Of a stretch of 64,000 bases of DNA, positions 22,019 to 31,264 are shown one piece after another. The notes beneath the pieces were generated by a model. It searched no databases. It had not been told where the DNA came from and was given only the letters and a program-made list of their open reading frames with translations. This stretch comes from Sulfuriferula multivorans (lineage in GTDB: Bacteria; Pseudomonadota; Gammaproteobacteria; Burkholderiales; Sulfuriferulaceae), in NCBI RefSeq assembly GCF_003851125.1, contig NZ_BGOW01000013.1:58067-122066 (forward strand), given 5' to 3'. Numbering within the stretch: position 1 is the first letter of the stretch; each line of letters starts with the position of its first letter. A program made the position numbers and the translations under genes.

Positions 22019-23291
22019 CGGCCAACCTGATTCCGGAAAACTGCCAGCGCGCCTGGGCCGGAAAGAAATTACGATACGTTGCACGGAGATGCGACGCAGG
22101 CGTCACGCAGGAGCCGCCACGCAATACCATCTGGTTGCACATGAATTTACCGTTGTATTCGCCTACCGGGCCGGCTGGTGGGCGATACCCCGGATAGGCA
22201 ACATACGGACTCGCGGTCCATTCCCAAACATCCCCGAAAATTTGCTGCAGATTCGTATCGGCGTGCGCCGGACATGGGTGGAAAGCTTCGTTCTCCAGCA
22301 GATTCCCGCGAATTTTCACCGTGCTGGCCGCGACTTCCCATTCAAACTCCGTCGGTAACCGCGCCCCTGCCCAGCGTGCATAGGCATCGGCTTCGTAGAA
22401 ACTGACATGGCATACCGGTTCGTTCGGATTTAATGGCAGCCTGCCCCGGCTGGTGAACACATACCAGGCATCATCTTCATGCTCCCAATAGAGTGGCGCT
22501 GTCCAGCCGTTTGCATTGATGTGATCCCAGGCATCGGACAACCAGAATTCCGGACGCATGTAACCGCCATCGTCCATGAACTCCAGGTATTCGGCGTTGG
22601 TAACCAGCCGCGAAGCCAATCGAAACGATTTGATATAAGTGCGGTGACGCGGCAATTCATTATCGAATGCAAAGCTGTAGCCATCATGGCCTACCTCATG
22701 GACGTCTTCCTCGAAAGCGATCCACGACAATGGCACTATCAGGGAATCAAAGGCCTTGATCTGGGCCGGCTGATAGTTTGGCCGCAGCGGATTGGTCCAG
22801 AATGCATGCTTGATATCAGTAACGATCAGCTCCTGATGCTGTTGCTCGTGATTCAATCCCAGCTCAAGCATTTGCAAAATATCAGCCGGGGCTTCACCCT
22901 CGAACATCTTCTGCATGCAGTTATCCACATGGTTGCGATAGCGCAGAATCTCGTACAGTTCAGGGCGCGAAAAAACGCTGCGAATGGCGCGATCGGGATG
23001 GCGTCCCAACTGCTTGTAATAAGAGTTGAACAGAAATTTGTAGCTCGCATCGAACGGCACATAGTCGCGTACATGTGGCGCCAGAATGAAGGTCTCGAAG
23101 AACCATGTGGTGTGCGCCAGGTGCCATTTGGTGGGACTGGCTTCCGGCATGGACTGCACCATCTGATCCTCCGGACTCAATGGCTCCGCGAGTTTCAGGG
23201 TTTGAGTGCGTACCTCGACATAGCGCCTCAGCAGATCGTATTGCGCCTGCAATGGCAGGGGTTCGCGCGCCGCGGCAGTGGTTCTGGTCAT
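22005..23291 (-). CDS. egtB: ergothioneine biosynthesis sulfoxide synthase
   Basis: A 428-residue non-haem iron enzyme joining hercynine to a thiol. The N-terminal DinB-like domain has the iron ligands in KWHLAHTTW and LNHEQQHQEL, and the C-terminal FGE-sulfatase domain contains DVWEWTASPY and RGGSCVT. Start ATG 23291 has AAGGAGT 9 nt upstream. The thiol donor (gamma-glutamylcysteine or cysteine) cannot be read off; no egtA, egtC or egtE is in the window, so either direct cysteine use or unlinked genes must complete the pathway. Confidence 0.95.
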   Translation of the reverse strand: MTRTTAAAREPLPLQAQYDLLRRYVEVRTQTLKLAEPLSPEDQMVQSMPEASPTKWHLAHTTWFFETFILAPHVRDYVPFDASYKFLFNSYYKQLGRHPDRAIRSVFSRPELYEILRYRNHVDNCMQKMFEGEAPADILQMLELGLNHEQQHQELIVTDIKHAFWTNPLRPNYQPAQIKAFDSLIVPLSWIAFEEDVHEVGHDGYSFAFDNELPRHRTYIKSFRLASRLVTNAEYLEFMDDGGYMRPEFWLSDAWDHINANGWTAPLYWEHEDDAWYVFTSRGRLPLNPNEPVCHVSFYEADAYARWAGARLPTEFEWEVAASTVKIRGNLLENEAFHPCPAHADTNLQQIFGDVWEWTASPYVAYPGYRPPAGPVGEYNGKFMCNQMVLRGGSCVTPASHLRATYRNFFPAQARWQFSGIRLADDNI

Positions 23292-23343
23292 TGTTAACTG
23301 ACTCCTTCTGATATGGTTGGAATTACTGCGAATTGGTGACACT

Positions 23344-24696
23344 TCAAAGCATATATTTCATGTCGGATGCGTGGCTCGGATAGGCGAACAGAACCTGTTT
23401 CAGTTGTTCGGCATTGATATCGAAGCGCATCGCCAGCGTGAACAGATTGATGGTTTCCTCAGCCGCCGGGCCGAGCAGGTGCGCGCCCAATATTCGTTCG
23501 CTCCCTTCTTCAATCAGCACTTTGAACGCTGAGGTTTTATCAGCAACGCGGCGTGAGGAATACCAGCCGCCGGTGTCCATCATGTTTTTGCGGAAATGCA
23601 AGCCCTGCTGGGTTGCCGCCTGTTCGGACAAACCGACGGAAGCAAGCGGCGGGATGGTAAATACGACACTGGGGATCAAGTGATATTCAGCCTGAAGATG
23701 ATTGCCGTCGAGCAAATTGGCGGCGATAAGCTTGCCGTCGTATCCAGCCACAGGTGTAAGTGGCAGCCCATCGGTTGCGGCGGCGTCACCTCCCGCATAG
23801 ACAGCGGGGTTGGTGATGCTTTGCAGGTATTCATTGACTGCCACGCCGCGCTTTTCTGTTGATACTCCCGCCGCATCCAGTTCAAGTTCATCCAGGTCCG
23901 GTATACGGCCCGCCGCGTGCACGGCCAGGTCGCATTCGAACGACACGCTTACGCCGTGGTGTTTTGCAAGCACCGTTAAGCGGCCATTTGCTGCTTTTTC
24001 AATCGCTTCAACCGAGGTTGCCGTGTGAATAGACACACCCAGGGTGGTTGTTGCGCCGGCCAGCGTGGATACGAGGTCCGGGTCGAAGCCTTCGAGAACG
24101 CGATCGCCACGATGCAGCACGGTGACCCGGGAACCGGCACGCACTGCAACATGCGCGAACTCCATGGCAATGAATCCGCCGCCTACGAAAACGATGTCGT
24201 TCGGCAATTGCTCAAGTTCCATAAAGCGGGTGCTATCGATGAGGTAGTCTTCGCCGGGAATTTTCAGGCTGGCAGGCGTTGCTCCGGTGGCAATGAGGAA
24301 GTACCGGGCTTCAAGTTTCTCACCCTCGATTTCTATTGCTTTGTGGTCAATGAATTTGGCCCTTCCATGGAAGCACTTGATTCCCGCCTGTTCAAATGAC
24401 TGCTCTGCTTGTTTGGGAGCCGGGTCGGTGAAGGTGTGTTTGAATCGCATCAGCTCAGGCCAATCGATCTCCAGATCGCCTTTGACAGTGCGTTTCTCGT
24501 TCATCCTGCGCGACCAGTCGAGCAAGTCGGCGGCACCCACCAGCACTTTCTTGGGGTCGCAGCCGCGCAATGCGCAGGTTCCACCAAACGGTAGCGAATC
24601 GACCACGGCCACCGCCCAGCCCGCTGAGCGGCACGTCCTGGCGGCTACAGATCCGGCAGCACCGCTTCCAATCACAATCAAATCAAACGCTTGCAT
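23344..24696 (-). CDS. NAD(P)/FAD-dependent disulfide oxidoreductase (glutathione-reductase-like)
   Basis: A 450-residue flavoprotein with the FAD fold IVIGSGAAGSVAARTC, the redox-active disulfide in GGTCALRGCDPKK (Cys-x4-Cys), a NAD(P) fold at IVFVGGGFIAMEFAH, and the second FAD motif NPAVYAGGDAAAT. The C-terminus reads YPSHASDMKYML in place of the usual HPT-SE of glutathione or lipoamide reductases. The start chosen is ATG 24696, although an open frame runs to 24795. It is followed 52 nt later by egtB, so it may act on ergothioneine-related or another low-molecular-weight disulfide; the substrate is inference. Confidence 0.85.
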   Translation of the reverse strand: MQAFDLIVIGSGAAGSVAARTCRSAGWAVAVVDSLPFGGTCALRGCDPKKVLVGAADLLDWSRRMNEKRTVKGDLEIDWPELMRFKHTFTDPAPKQAEQSFEQAGIKCFHGRAKFIDHKAIEIEGEKLEARYFLIATGATPASLKIPGEDYLIDSTRFMELEQLPNDIVFVGGGFIAMEFAHVAVRAGSRVTVLHRGDRVLEGFDPDLVSTLAGATTTLGVSIHTATSVEAIEKAANGRLTVLAKHHGVSVSFECDLAVHAAGRIPDLDELELDAAGVSTEKRGVAVNEYLQSITNPAVYAGGDAAATDGLPLTPVAGYDGKLIAANLLDGNHLQAEYHLIPSVVFTIPPLASVGLSEQAATQQGLHFRKNMMDTGGWYSSRRVADKTSAFKVLIEEGSERILGAHLLGPAAEETINLFTLAMRFDINAEQLKQVLFAYPSHASDMKYML

Positions 24697-24830
24697 ATCG
24701 ACATTACCAATAATGATGCGGTTTCGGCACTGCATCAGCCATACGCAAGAATATCCACGGTAAAACGCAGTCAGAAACGCAAGACCTCCCATCACGTTTC
24801 GGTCTGTTTATGAGCTTTCAATCACCGTGG

Positions 24831-24855
24831 AAATTGTCCCTTGCACATAAAAAAT
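24831..24855 (-). promoter_or_regulatory. conserved 25-bp motif, copy A (upstream of the reductase-egtBD operon)
   Basis: On the minus strand the core reads TTATGTGCAAGGGACAATTT, preceded by ATTTT. It shares 22 of 25 positions with a second copy at 30340-30364. It lies 134 nt upstream of the reductase start. Two unrelated operons sharing such a sequence suggests a common promoter or regulator site; the factor is unknown. Confidence 0.6.
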
Positions 24856-24860
24856 TGTAT

Positions 24861-24874
24861 GTACGCTGGCGTAC
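24861..24874. promoter_or_regulatory. perfect palindrome GTACGC-TG-GCGTAC
   Basis: Six-base arms with a 2-nt centre. In the minus direction it is followed by ATACAATTTTTT, so it could terminate tkt transcription, but the loop is too short for a normal hairpin. It could equally be an operator beside motif copy A. Confidence 0.4.
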
Positions 24875-24934
24875 TTAAAGCGGAAAATCTGGCCGTCAGT
24901 CGAAACGTAGGGCCCCCGTGCGTGCAGACCAATC

Positions 24935-27049
24935 TCACTTCTTCGCGGCGTGGCGCGCCAGTTGTTCCCTGGCTGCGGCAACAACGTGTTCGGGCTCGAA
25001 CCCGAAGTGCTGCGCAACAACTTTCATCGGTGCAGATAATCCGAAGCTGTCCAAGCCAAGAATGCTTCCATCAAAGCCGGTATAGCGTTCCCAACCAAAT
25101 CTGGATGCCGCTTCGACGGCGACGCGCGCGATAATCTCCGGCGGCAGCACGCTGTCGCGGTATTCCCGGCCCTGGCTCTCGAACAGTTCCCACGACGGCA
25201 TGCTGACCACGCGCGCCTTGATTCCCTCCAGCTTCAGTTGCTCATAGGCTGCAATGCACAGCGCGACTTCGCTGCCGGTCGCTAGCAGCAGCACATCGGG
25301 GCGCTGGTGCGGGGCGTCGGCAAGCACATAGGCGCCGCGCGCCACGCCATTTGCCGATGCGTACTGGCTACGGTCCAGCGTCGCCAGCGCCTGCCGCGTC
25401 AACACCAGGCACACCGGGCGATCCTTGAGTTGCATGATCACCCGCCACGCTTCCACTACTTCGTTGGCATCCGCCGGGCGCAATACCATCATGCCGGGCA
25501 TTGCACGCAAGGAAGCAAGTTGTTCGACCGGCTGGTGGGTAGGGCCGTCCTCGCCCATGCTGATCGAATCGTGCGTCCAGATGGTGATGACCGGAATCTC
25601 CATCATCGCGGCCAGCCTCAGCGCACCGCGGCAGTAGTCGGTGAAAACCAGGAAACTCGCGGCATAGGGGCGCAGATTCGACAGGCTCAGCCCATTGGTG
25701 ATGGCGCACATCGCATGCTCGCGCACGCCGTAGTGGAAATTGCGTCCGCCGTAGTTGCCCCCCTCGCCCGCCTCACCAGGCGCCTGAAAATCGCCGGCAA
25801 ACTCGAAGTTCAAATGCGTCTTGGTCGACGGCGCCAAATCTGCCGAACCGCCCAACAGCCACGGCATCTTTGCGGCGATGGCGTTGAGCACCTTACCCGA
25901 CGAATCGCGCGTCGCCATGCCCTTCGCATCGGCCGGAAATACCGGCAGCGCGCTGTCCCAGCCTGCGGGCAAGTCACGGCGCTGCATACAATCGATCTGT
26001 TCTGCGAGATCCGGGTACTGCTTGCGATAGGCGGCGAACAGTTTCTCCCAGGCTGTGTGTAGCTTGGCACCGCGGCGGCCCATCTGCTCGCGGAAATGTT
26101 CCGGAACGCCGTCCGGCACATAAAACTGCGCATCAGGATCCCAGCCGTAGAATTGCTTCGCCAGCCGTACCTCTTCCGCGCCGAGCGGCTCGCCGTGTGC
26201 TTCATTGCTGTCCTGCTTGTGCGGTGCGCCATAGCCGATGTGACTCTGCACGATGATCAGGGTGGGACGGTCACGGGTATTGAGAAAAGTGTTGTAGGCG
26301 CGCGTCAACTGTTCCAGGTCGTTGGCATCGGCGACGCGCGTGACATTCCAGCCGTAGCCGAGAAAGCGCACCGCCACATCCTCGGTGAAAGCGATACCGG
26401 TCGTGCCTTCGATGCTGATGTGGTTGTCGTCGTAAATCCAGCACAGGTTGGCAAGCTGAAGGTGGCCGGCCAGGGACGCGGCCTCGCTGCTGACGCCTTC
26501 CATCATGTCGCCATCGCCGCTCAGGGCATACACCTTGTGCTCGAACAGATCGTAACCGGGACGGTTATACGTGGCCGCCAGCCAGCGTTCCGCGCTGGCC
26601 ATGCCGACGCTTGTCGCCACGCCTTGCCCAAGCGGCCCGGTGGTGGTTTCCACGCCGGAGGTCCAGCCATACTCGGGATGGCCGGTACAGCGGCTGCCGG
26701 CCTGACGAAAACGCTTGATATCGTCGAGCGTCACCGCCAGACCGCCGGCCTGTTCATAGCTTGGGCTCATCGCCTTGACCCCGCACAGATAAAGCAGGCT
26801 ATACAGCAGCATCGAGGCGTGACCGGACGACAGCACGAAGCGATCGCGGTTCGGCCAGTCGGGATCCTCCGGGTCGTAGCGCAGAAAACGCTGCCACAGA
26901 CAGTAGGCCGTCGGCGCTGCGTCCATGGGCGTACCGGGATGCCCGGACTGCGCCTGCTGCACGGCGTCGATGGAAAGCGTGCGCAGGGTATTGATGCACA
27001 GCTGGTCGAGTTGCGTTGCAAGATCATGCGATTGTTGTGTGGCTTTCAT
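24935..27049 (-). CDS. tkt: transketolase
   Basis: A 704-residue ThDP enzyme moving two-carbon units between pentose, tetrose and hexose phosphates. The ThDP motif GDGDMMEGVSSEAA is complete, with the substrate His in GHPGTPMDAAP and the C-terminal WTHDSISMGEDGPTHQPVEQL region. The start overlaps the stop of the HAD gene as ATGA. It supplies xylulose-5-P, which the phosphoketolase encoded 10 kb away can use. Confidence 0.97.
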   Translation of the reverse strand: MKATQQSHDLATQLDQLCINTLRTLSIDAVQQAQSGHPGTPMDAAPTAYCLWQRFLRYDPEDPDWPNRDRFVLSSGHASMLLYSLLYLCGVKAMSPSYEQAGGLAVTLDDIKRFRQAGSRCTGHPEYGWTSGVETTTGPLGQGVATSVGMASAERWLAATYNRPGYDLFEHKVYALSGDGDMMEGVSSEAASLAGHLQLANLCWIYDDNHISIEGTTGIAFTEDVAVRFLGYGWNVTRVADANDLEQLTRAYNTFLNTRDRPTLIIVQSHIGYGAPHKQDSNEAHGEPLGAEEVRLAKQFYGWDPDAQFYVPDGVPEHFREQMGRRGAKLHTAWEKLFAAYRKQYPDLAEQIDCMQRRDLPAGWDSALPVFPADAKGMATRDSSGKVLNAIAAKMPWLLGGSADLAPSTKTHLNFEFAGDFQAPGEAGEGGNYGGRNFHYGVREHAMCAITNGLSLSNLRPYAASFLVFTDYCRGALRLAAMMEIPVITIWTHDSISMGEDGPTHQPVEQLASLRAMPGMMVLRPADANEVVEAWRVIMQLKDRPVCLVLTRQALATLDRSQYASANGVARGAYVLADAPHQRPDVLLLATGSEVALCIAAYEQLKLEGIKARVVSMPSWELFESQGREYRDSVLPPEIIARVAVEAASRFGWERYTGFDGSILGLDSFGLSAPMKVVAQHFGFEPEHVVAAAREQLARHAAKK

Positions 27050-27753
27050 ATTGCCTCCTGTCGCGCACCATCCATTTTTTGGATGTCTGGCAAAGTGGAA
27101 AAATCGTGATTGATGAGCTCGCCGATACGCTCAATCGTGATGTCAGCGGGTGGATAGGCGGCGCTATTCCCGGGGTCGAGCGCGTAGTGTCCCTGGCGCG
27201 GGAAGACGCTGGTCAGGCGATCCCCCCAGAGCTTTTTCATCGCCGCCAGAATGCGCAGCTTGTCGTCCACCATGACGTAATGGCGGGCCGGGTAACGCTG
27301 CTCGACGACATCGAGCATTTGCTCCTTGTGCAGGTAAATCAGCACCCGGCCCTCGACCGCATCCCACAATCCTGATCGCAGTATCTTGCGCGGCTGGAAC
27401 ACCACGTCGCCATCCGTCAGAATCACCGTCGTTCCCCAATGGCGCAGATGGGCGATGACGTCGAGCGCGTCGGGATACAGGCGCGCTGCAAACGGATAGT
27501 CCACCAGAAATGAAGACATACTCAGCAAACGCGGATCGTTCATGGCGCCAACCCGGTAGCGTTGCAAGGCGCCCAGATAGTCCGCATAGCCAAGTTCAAC
27601 GCGCAGCGCTTCGAAAATTTCCCAATACCGGTCCCGGTTCTCGTCGCCGAACTCATGCGCAAGGTGACCATTCAGGTCGGCTATGATGCGATCGTTATCG
27701 AGCAGGGTATTGTCCACATCCAGCAGGAACACCACTTCGTTCGCCGCTGTCAT
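27046..27753 (-). CDS. HAD-superfamily hydrolase
   Basis: A 235-residue haloacid-dehalogenase fold protein. Motif I is [12 protein letters not shown], motif II is VILTDGD, and motif IV is the acidic MVDDK; a helical cap lies at about 20-90. It is overlapped as ATGA on both sides (zwf stop and tkt start), so it belongs functionally with the pentose phosphate enzymes. A sugar-phosphate phosphatase or metabolite-repair role is plausible but not shown. It is not the phosphoglycolate phosphatase of Calvin-cycle clusters by obvious sequence. Confidence 0.85.
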   Translation of the reverse strand: MTAANEVVFLLDVDNTLLDNDRIIADLNGHLAHEFGDENRDRYWEIFEALRVELGYADYLGALQRYRVGAMNDPRLLSMSSFLVDYPFAARLYPDALDVIAHLRHWGTTVILTDGDVVFQPRKILRSGLWDAVEGRVLIYLHKEQMLDVVEQRYPARHYVMVDDKLRILAAMKKLWGDRLTSVFPRQGHYALDPGNSAAYPPADITIERIGELINHDFSTLPDIQKMDGARQEAI

Positions 27754-29162
27754 TTTGCCGCCTTTCCCGGTACCGGGTTGTGCCAGCTGCCGTCTGCCGC
27801 AATCAGCGCATCAGCCTGTTTCGGCCCCCAGCTGCCGGGCTTGTAGGGCTGCGCCCGGTGGTGCGTTTCAAGCACCGGATCGACCACCGCCCAGGCGGCT
27901 TCCACCGCGTCTTCACGGGTGAACAGCGCGCCGTCGCCGGCCATGGCATCGCCCAGCAGTCGCTCGTAGGGTGTCTCCTCTCCCAGCTGTTCATCCAGCA
28001 GGTAAAGCTCGCGCTGGTCGCCGACGAACTCATTGCCTGCGCGCTTGACGCGCGCGGCGAGGGCGACGGCAGCGTTGGGAGAGAGCCGGAAGCGCAGATA
28101 ATTGGCGCGCCCGGCCAGCGGCGCCGAATCGTCGAACAGCCTCTGCGGTGGGGGCTTCAGCTCCACCAGCACCTCGACCGCTGTGGCCGCCAGGCATTTT
28201 CCGGAACGCAGGTACCACGGCACACCTGCCCAGCGCCACGAGTCGATGTACAGCCGCACGGCGCAGAACGTCTCGACGTCCGATCCCTTCGCTACGCCAG
28301 GCTCCTTGCGGTAGCCGGCGTACTGGCCGCGCACCACGTCGTCCGGCTGCAGCGGGCGCATGGCCTGGAACACCTTGGCTTTCTCGCTGTGCACGGCGCC
28401 ATAGCCCTGATAAGCGGGCGGCTCCATGGCCAGCAGCGCGACAATCTGGAACAGATGGTTCTGGATGACGTCGCGCAGGCAACCGGCGCTTTCGTAAAAT
28501 GCGCCACGGCCCTTCACGCCGAAATCCTCGGCCAGCGTGATCTGCACGCTCGCTACGTGGTTGCGGTTCCAGATCGGTTCGAGGAAGGAATTGGCGAAAC
28601 GGAAATAGAGGATATTCATGATCGCCTCTTTCCCGAGATAGTGGTCGATACGGAAGATCGCATCTTCTGCGAACACCGACAGCGCGATGCGGTTGAGCTC
28701 ACGTGCCGACGCCAGGTCACGTCCGAACGGTTTTTCGACAATGACGCGCGCCTGATCAGCCAGGCCGGAAGCCCCGAGTCCTTTAATCACCGTGGCGAAA
28801 AGCGCGGGCGGGATGGCGAGGTAATGCGCCGGGCACCGGGCATCGCCCAACGCCTGCTTGAGCGCTTTGAACGTGCCCAGATCGTTGTAGTCACCGCCCA
28901 CATAGCGCAGCAGGGAAAGGAGATGGTCGAAGGCGGCGCGGTCATCGATCTTGCCGGCCTTCTTGATGCTGTCTGTTGCCTGTTTGCGCAGTTGCGCAAG
29001 GCTCCATTTCGAGCCGGCAACGCCGACTACCAGCACGTTGAGCACGCCGCGCTTCGCCATCGCATAGAGCGCCGGAAAAATCATCTTGTGGGCGAGGTCG
29101 CCGGTCACGCCGAAGATCACCAGCGCATCAGCCGGAGTGGTGCGGGTATGGGCATGGGCCAT
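27750..29162 (-). CDS. zwf: glucose-6-phosphate dehydrogenase
   Basis: A 470-residue NADP-linked enzyme converting glucose-6-P to 6-phosphogluconolactone. The coenzyme fold is [19 protein letters not shown] and the catalytic motif is [20 protein letters not shown] is also present. The start ATG 29162 lies 1 nt after the gnd stop; an open frame further upstream is inside gnd. No pgl (lactonase) gene is in the operon. Confidence 0.96.
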   Translation of the reverse strand: MAHAHTRTTPADALVIFGVTGDLAHKMIFPALYAMAKRGVLNVLVVGVAGSKWSLAQLRKQATDSIKKAGKIDDRAAFDHLLSLLRYVGGDYNDLGTFKALKQALGDARCPAHYLAIPPALFATVIKGLGASGLADQARVIVEKPFGRDLASARELNRIALSVFAEDAIFRIDHYLGKEAIMNILYFRFANSFLEPIWNRNHVASVQITLAEDFGVKGRGAFYESAGCLRDVIQNHLFQIVALLAMEPPAYQGYGAVHSEKAKVFQAMRPLQPDDVVRGQYAGYRKEPGVAKGSDVETFCAVRLYIDSWRWAGVPWYLRSGKCLAATAVEVLVELKPPPQRLFDDSAPLAGRANYLRFRLSPNAAVALAARVKRAGNEFVGDQRELYLLDEQLGEETPYERLLGDAMAGDGALFTREDAVEAAWAVVDPVLETHHRAQPYKPGSWGPKQADALIAADGSWHNPVPGKAAK

Positions 29163-29163
29163 C

Positions 29164-30183
29164 TCAGTGCCCCGCTTTCTTCTCATCGTGCCCGCCAAAC
29201 TGCTTGCGCATTGCGGATAGCACCCGGTTGGCATAGTCGGCGTCGCCGCGCGAAGCAAAGCGTTCGAATAGCGCCGCGCTGATGACCGGTGTCGGCACGC
29301 CTTCGTCGATGGCTGCCAGTGCCGTCCAGCGCCCTTCGCCTGAATCCGACACACGCCCCGAGAATCCGGCGAGCTCGGCATCTTCAACCAGTGCTGCCGC
29401 GGTCAGATCGAGCAGCCATGACGCCACCACGCTGCCGCGCCGCCACACTTCCGTAATCTCGGGCAGGTCCAGCTCATACTGGTAATACTCCGGATTGCGC
29501 ATCGGCGTGGTCTCGGCATCGCTGTCGCGCGAGCGCTTGCCGGCGTTGGCATTGCGCAGGATATTCAGGCCCTCGGCATAGGCTGCCATCAGACCATATT
29601 CGATCCCGTTATGAACCATCTTGACGAAGTGTCCGGCGCCGTGCGGCCCGCAGTGCAGGTAGCCCTGTTCGGCGCTGGCGCCGGGCTTGTCCCGGCCGGG
29701 GGTAGGTGGGGCCGTGCCCACGCCGGGGGCAAGCGCGGCAAACACCGGATCAAGGTGCTGTACGATGTCTTTCTCGCCGCCGATCATCAGGCAGTAGCCG
29801 CGTTCCAGCCCGGCAACGCCGCCGCTGGTGCCCACATCCACATAATGCAGACCATGCTGCTGCAATTCGGCCGCGCGCCGGATATCGTCGCGGTAATACG
29901 AGTTGCCACCGTCAATGACGATGTCGTCCGCTTCAAGCAACGGCACCAGTTGCGCCAGCACCTCATCCACGACCGTCGCAGGCACCATCAGCCAGACCGC
30001 GCGCGGCCGGGTCAGGCGGGCGACAAAATCCTCCAGCGAAACCGTGCCGACAGCGCCCTGGCTGCGCAGTGCCTCGACGGCTTCGGCGTGACGGTTGTAC
30101 ACCACGCATTGCTGCCCTCCCTGCATCAGCCGCCGCACCATATTGCTGCCCATCCGTCCCAGGCCCATCATGCCGATCTGCAT
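29164..30183 (-). CDS. gnd: 6-phosphogluconate dehydrogenase, decarboxylating (short form)
   Basis: A 339-residue enzyme giving ribulose-5-P, CO2 and NAD(P)H. The coenzyme fold is [16 protein letters not shown], with [26 protein letters not shown] and the catalytic [19 protein letters not shown]. The length is that of the GndA/YqeC short type rather than the 470-residue E. coli type. It is the first gene of gnd-zwf-HAD-tkt. Confidence 0.96.
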   Translation of the reverse strand: MQIGMMGLGRMGSNMVRRLMQGGQQCVVYNRHAEAVEALRSQGAVGTVSLEDFVARLTRPRAVWLMVPATVVDEVLAQLVPLLEADDIVIDGGNSYYRDDIRRAAELQQHGLHYVDVGTSGGVAGLERGYCLMIGGEKDIVQHLDPVFAALAPGVGTAPPTPGRDKPGASAEQGYLHCGPHGAGHFVKMVHNGIEYGLMAAYAEGLNILRNANAGKRSRDSDAETTPMRNPEYYQYELDLPEITEVWRRGSVVASWLLDLTAAALVEDAELAGFSGRVSDSGEGRWTALAAIDEGVPTPVISAALFERFASRGDADYANRVLSAMRKQFGGHDEKKAGH

Positions 30184-30509
30184 CTTGTATCTCCTTCAAC
30201 TTTGAGAGGGGATGCCAGTCTCGCCTGCTGCGCTTCGCCGATATGATGCGCAACAGCCATTGCACCTTTGTGGCAGGCTGACTGCCTCGCATCACTTCTT
30301 CACCGGAAAATCATGCCAAGCCCTTACTATCCGCTGCAAAAATTGTTCCTGGCGCATAAAAAATAATAGCCATTAATAAACAATGCCATGCGGTAATACC
30401 GTTCTTGCGGAAAGGTTGAAAACACCCGCTGCCGGTGGTATTGCCCAAGGCTGATTAGAGTGCGGTGTGCTTGCAAAGACTGCGGAGCATCCGGTGGTGT
30501 TGGCCGTGT
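30184..30509. other. 326-nt intergenic region upstream of gnd
   Basis: Lies between the VIT-family gene and gnd, both on the minus strand. It contains motif copy B (30340-30364), which is the only recognisable signal, and an AT-rich stretch at about 30355-30385. No gene or RNA was found. Confidence 0.5.
30340..30364 (-). promoter_or_regulatory. conserved 25-bp motif, copy B (upstream of gnd-zwf-HAD-tkt)
   Basis: On the minus strand the core reads TTATGCGCCAGGAACAATTT, preceded by ATTTT, and matches copy A at 24831-24855 in 22 of 25 positions. It lies 156 nt upstream of the gnd start. Flanking sequence does not match, so the conservation is local. Role inferred. Confidence 0.6.
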
Positions 30510-31205
30510 TCACGCCACAGTACGGAGCATTGCCCCCACCCCTGCGGTCAGCCCCATGGCCAGTGCCCCCCAGAACGTGACGCGCAGGACGCCCGCCATC
30601 ACACGTGCACCGCCCACGTACGCTGCCAACCCACCCAGCAGCGCCAGCAACACCAGTGAAGCGCCCGAGACAAGCGGAATCAGACTCGCCGGGGGAGCGA
30701 ACGCAATGACCAGCAACGGCACGGCCGCACCACCAGAAAAAGAGCTAGCCGACGCCAGCGCAGCCGGTATTGGACGCGCTCTGAGCGTGTCGGTAATGCC
30801 CAGCTCGTCGCGGGCATGCGCACCGAGTGCGTCATGCGCCATGAGTTGCTGCGCGACCTGCTGCGCGAGCGCAGGGTCGAGGCCGCGGCCGATGTAGATC
30901 GCCGCCAGTTCCTTGTGCTCGCCCTTGTCGTCTGTTTCAAGCTCCTTGCGCTCCAGCTTGAGTTCGGCCTGTTCGATGTCTACCTGTGAATGGACCGATA
31001 CATATTCACCGGCTGCCATCGACATGGAACCCGCAACCAGACCCGCGACGCCGGCGACCAGGATGCTGCCATGCGTCGCATGGGCGGAAGCGACCCCGAG
31101 CACCAGGCTCGCTGTGGAAACGATACCGTCGTTCGCACCCAATACCGCGGCGCGCAACCAGCCGATGCGTTGTGTGCGATGTTGCTCCGTCTGGCGTACA
31201 GGCAT
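30510..31205 (-). CDS. VIT1/CCC1-family membrane transporter
   Basis: A 231-residue membrane protein of the vacuolar iron transporter family. The signature GANDGIVSTASLVLGVASA follows the start, then GSMSMAAGEYVSVHSQ and a charged cytosolic region (about 80-140) of the metal-binding type. Three C-terminal helices follow. Start ATG 31205 has AAGGAGG 8 nt upstream. Eukaryotic members export Fe2+ or Mn2+ from the cytosol; the bacterial substrate is unproven. It lies 59 nt after doxDA. Confidence 0.92.
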   Translation of the reverse strand: MPVRQTEQHRTQRIGWLRAAVLGANDGIVSTASLVLGVASAHATHGSILVAGVAGLVAGSMSMAAGEYVSVHSQVDIEQAELKLERKELETDDKGEHKELAAIYIGRGLDPALAQQVAQQLMAHDALGAHARDELGITDTLRARPIPAALASASSFSGGAAVPLLVIAFAPPASLIPLVSGASLVLLALLGGLAAYVGGARVMAGVLRVTFWGALAMGLTAGVGAMLRTVA

Positions 31206-31264
31206 GCTTGAAGCCTCCTTCGGTGACTACAAATATGGGCAAGGTGCGACCATCCGCCGGAGGC

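Noticed and set aside
24861..24874. Intrinsic terminator of tkt
   Set aside because: A 2-nt loop is too tight for a hairpin although a T-run follows on the minus strand; kept only as a palindrome.
27780..29282. 500-codon open frame on the plus strand, antisense to zwf
   Set aside because: It lies wholly over a clear glucose-6-phosphate dehydrogenase gene; His/Arg-rich composition is typical of antisense frames in GC-rich DNA.
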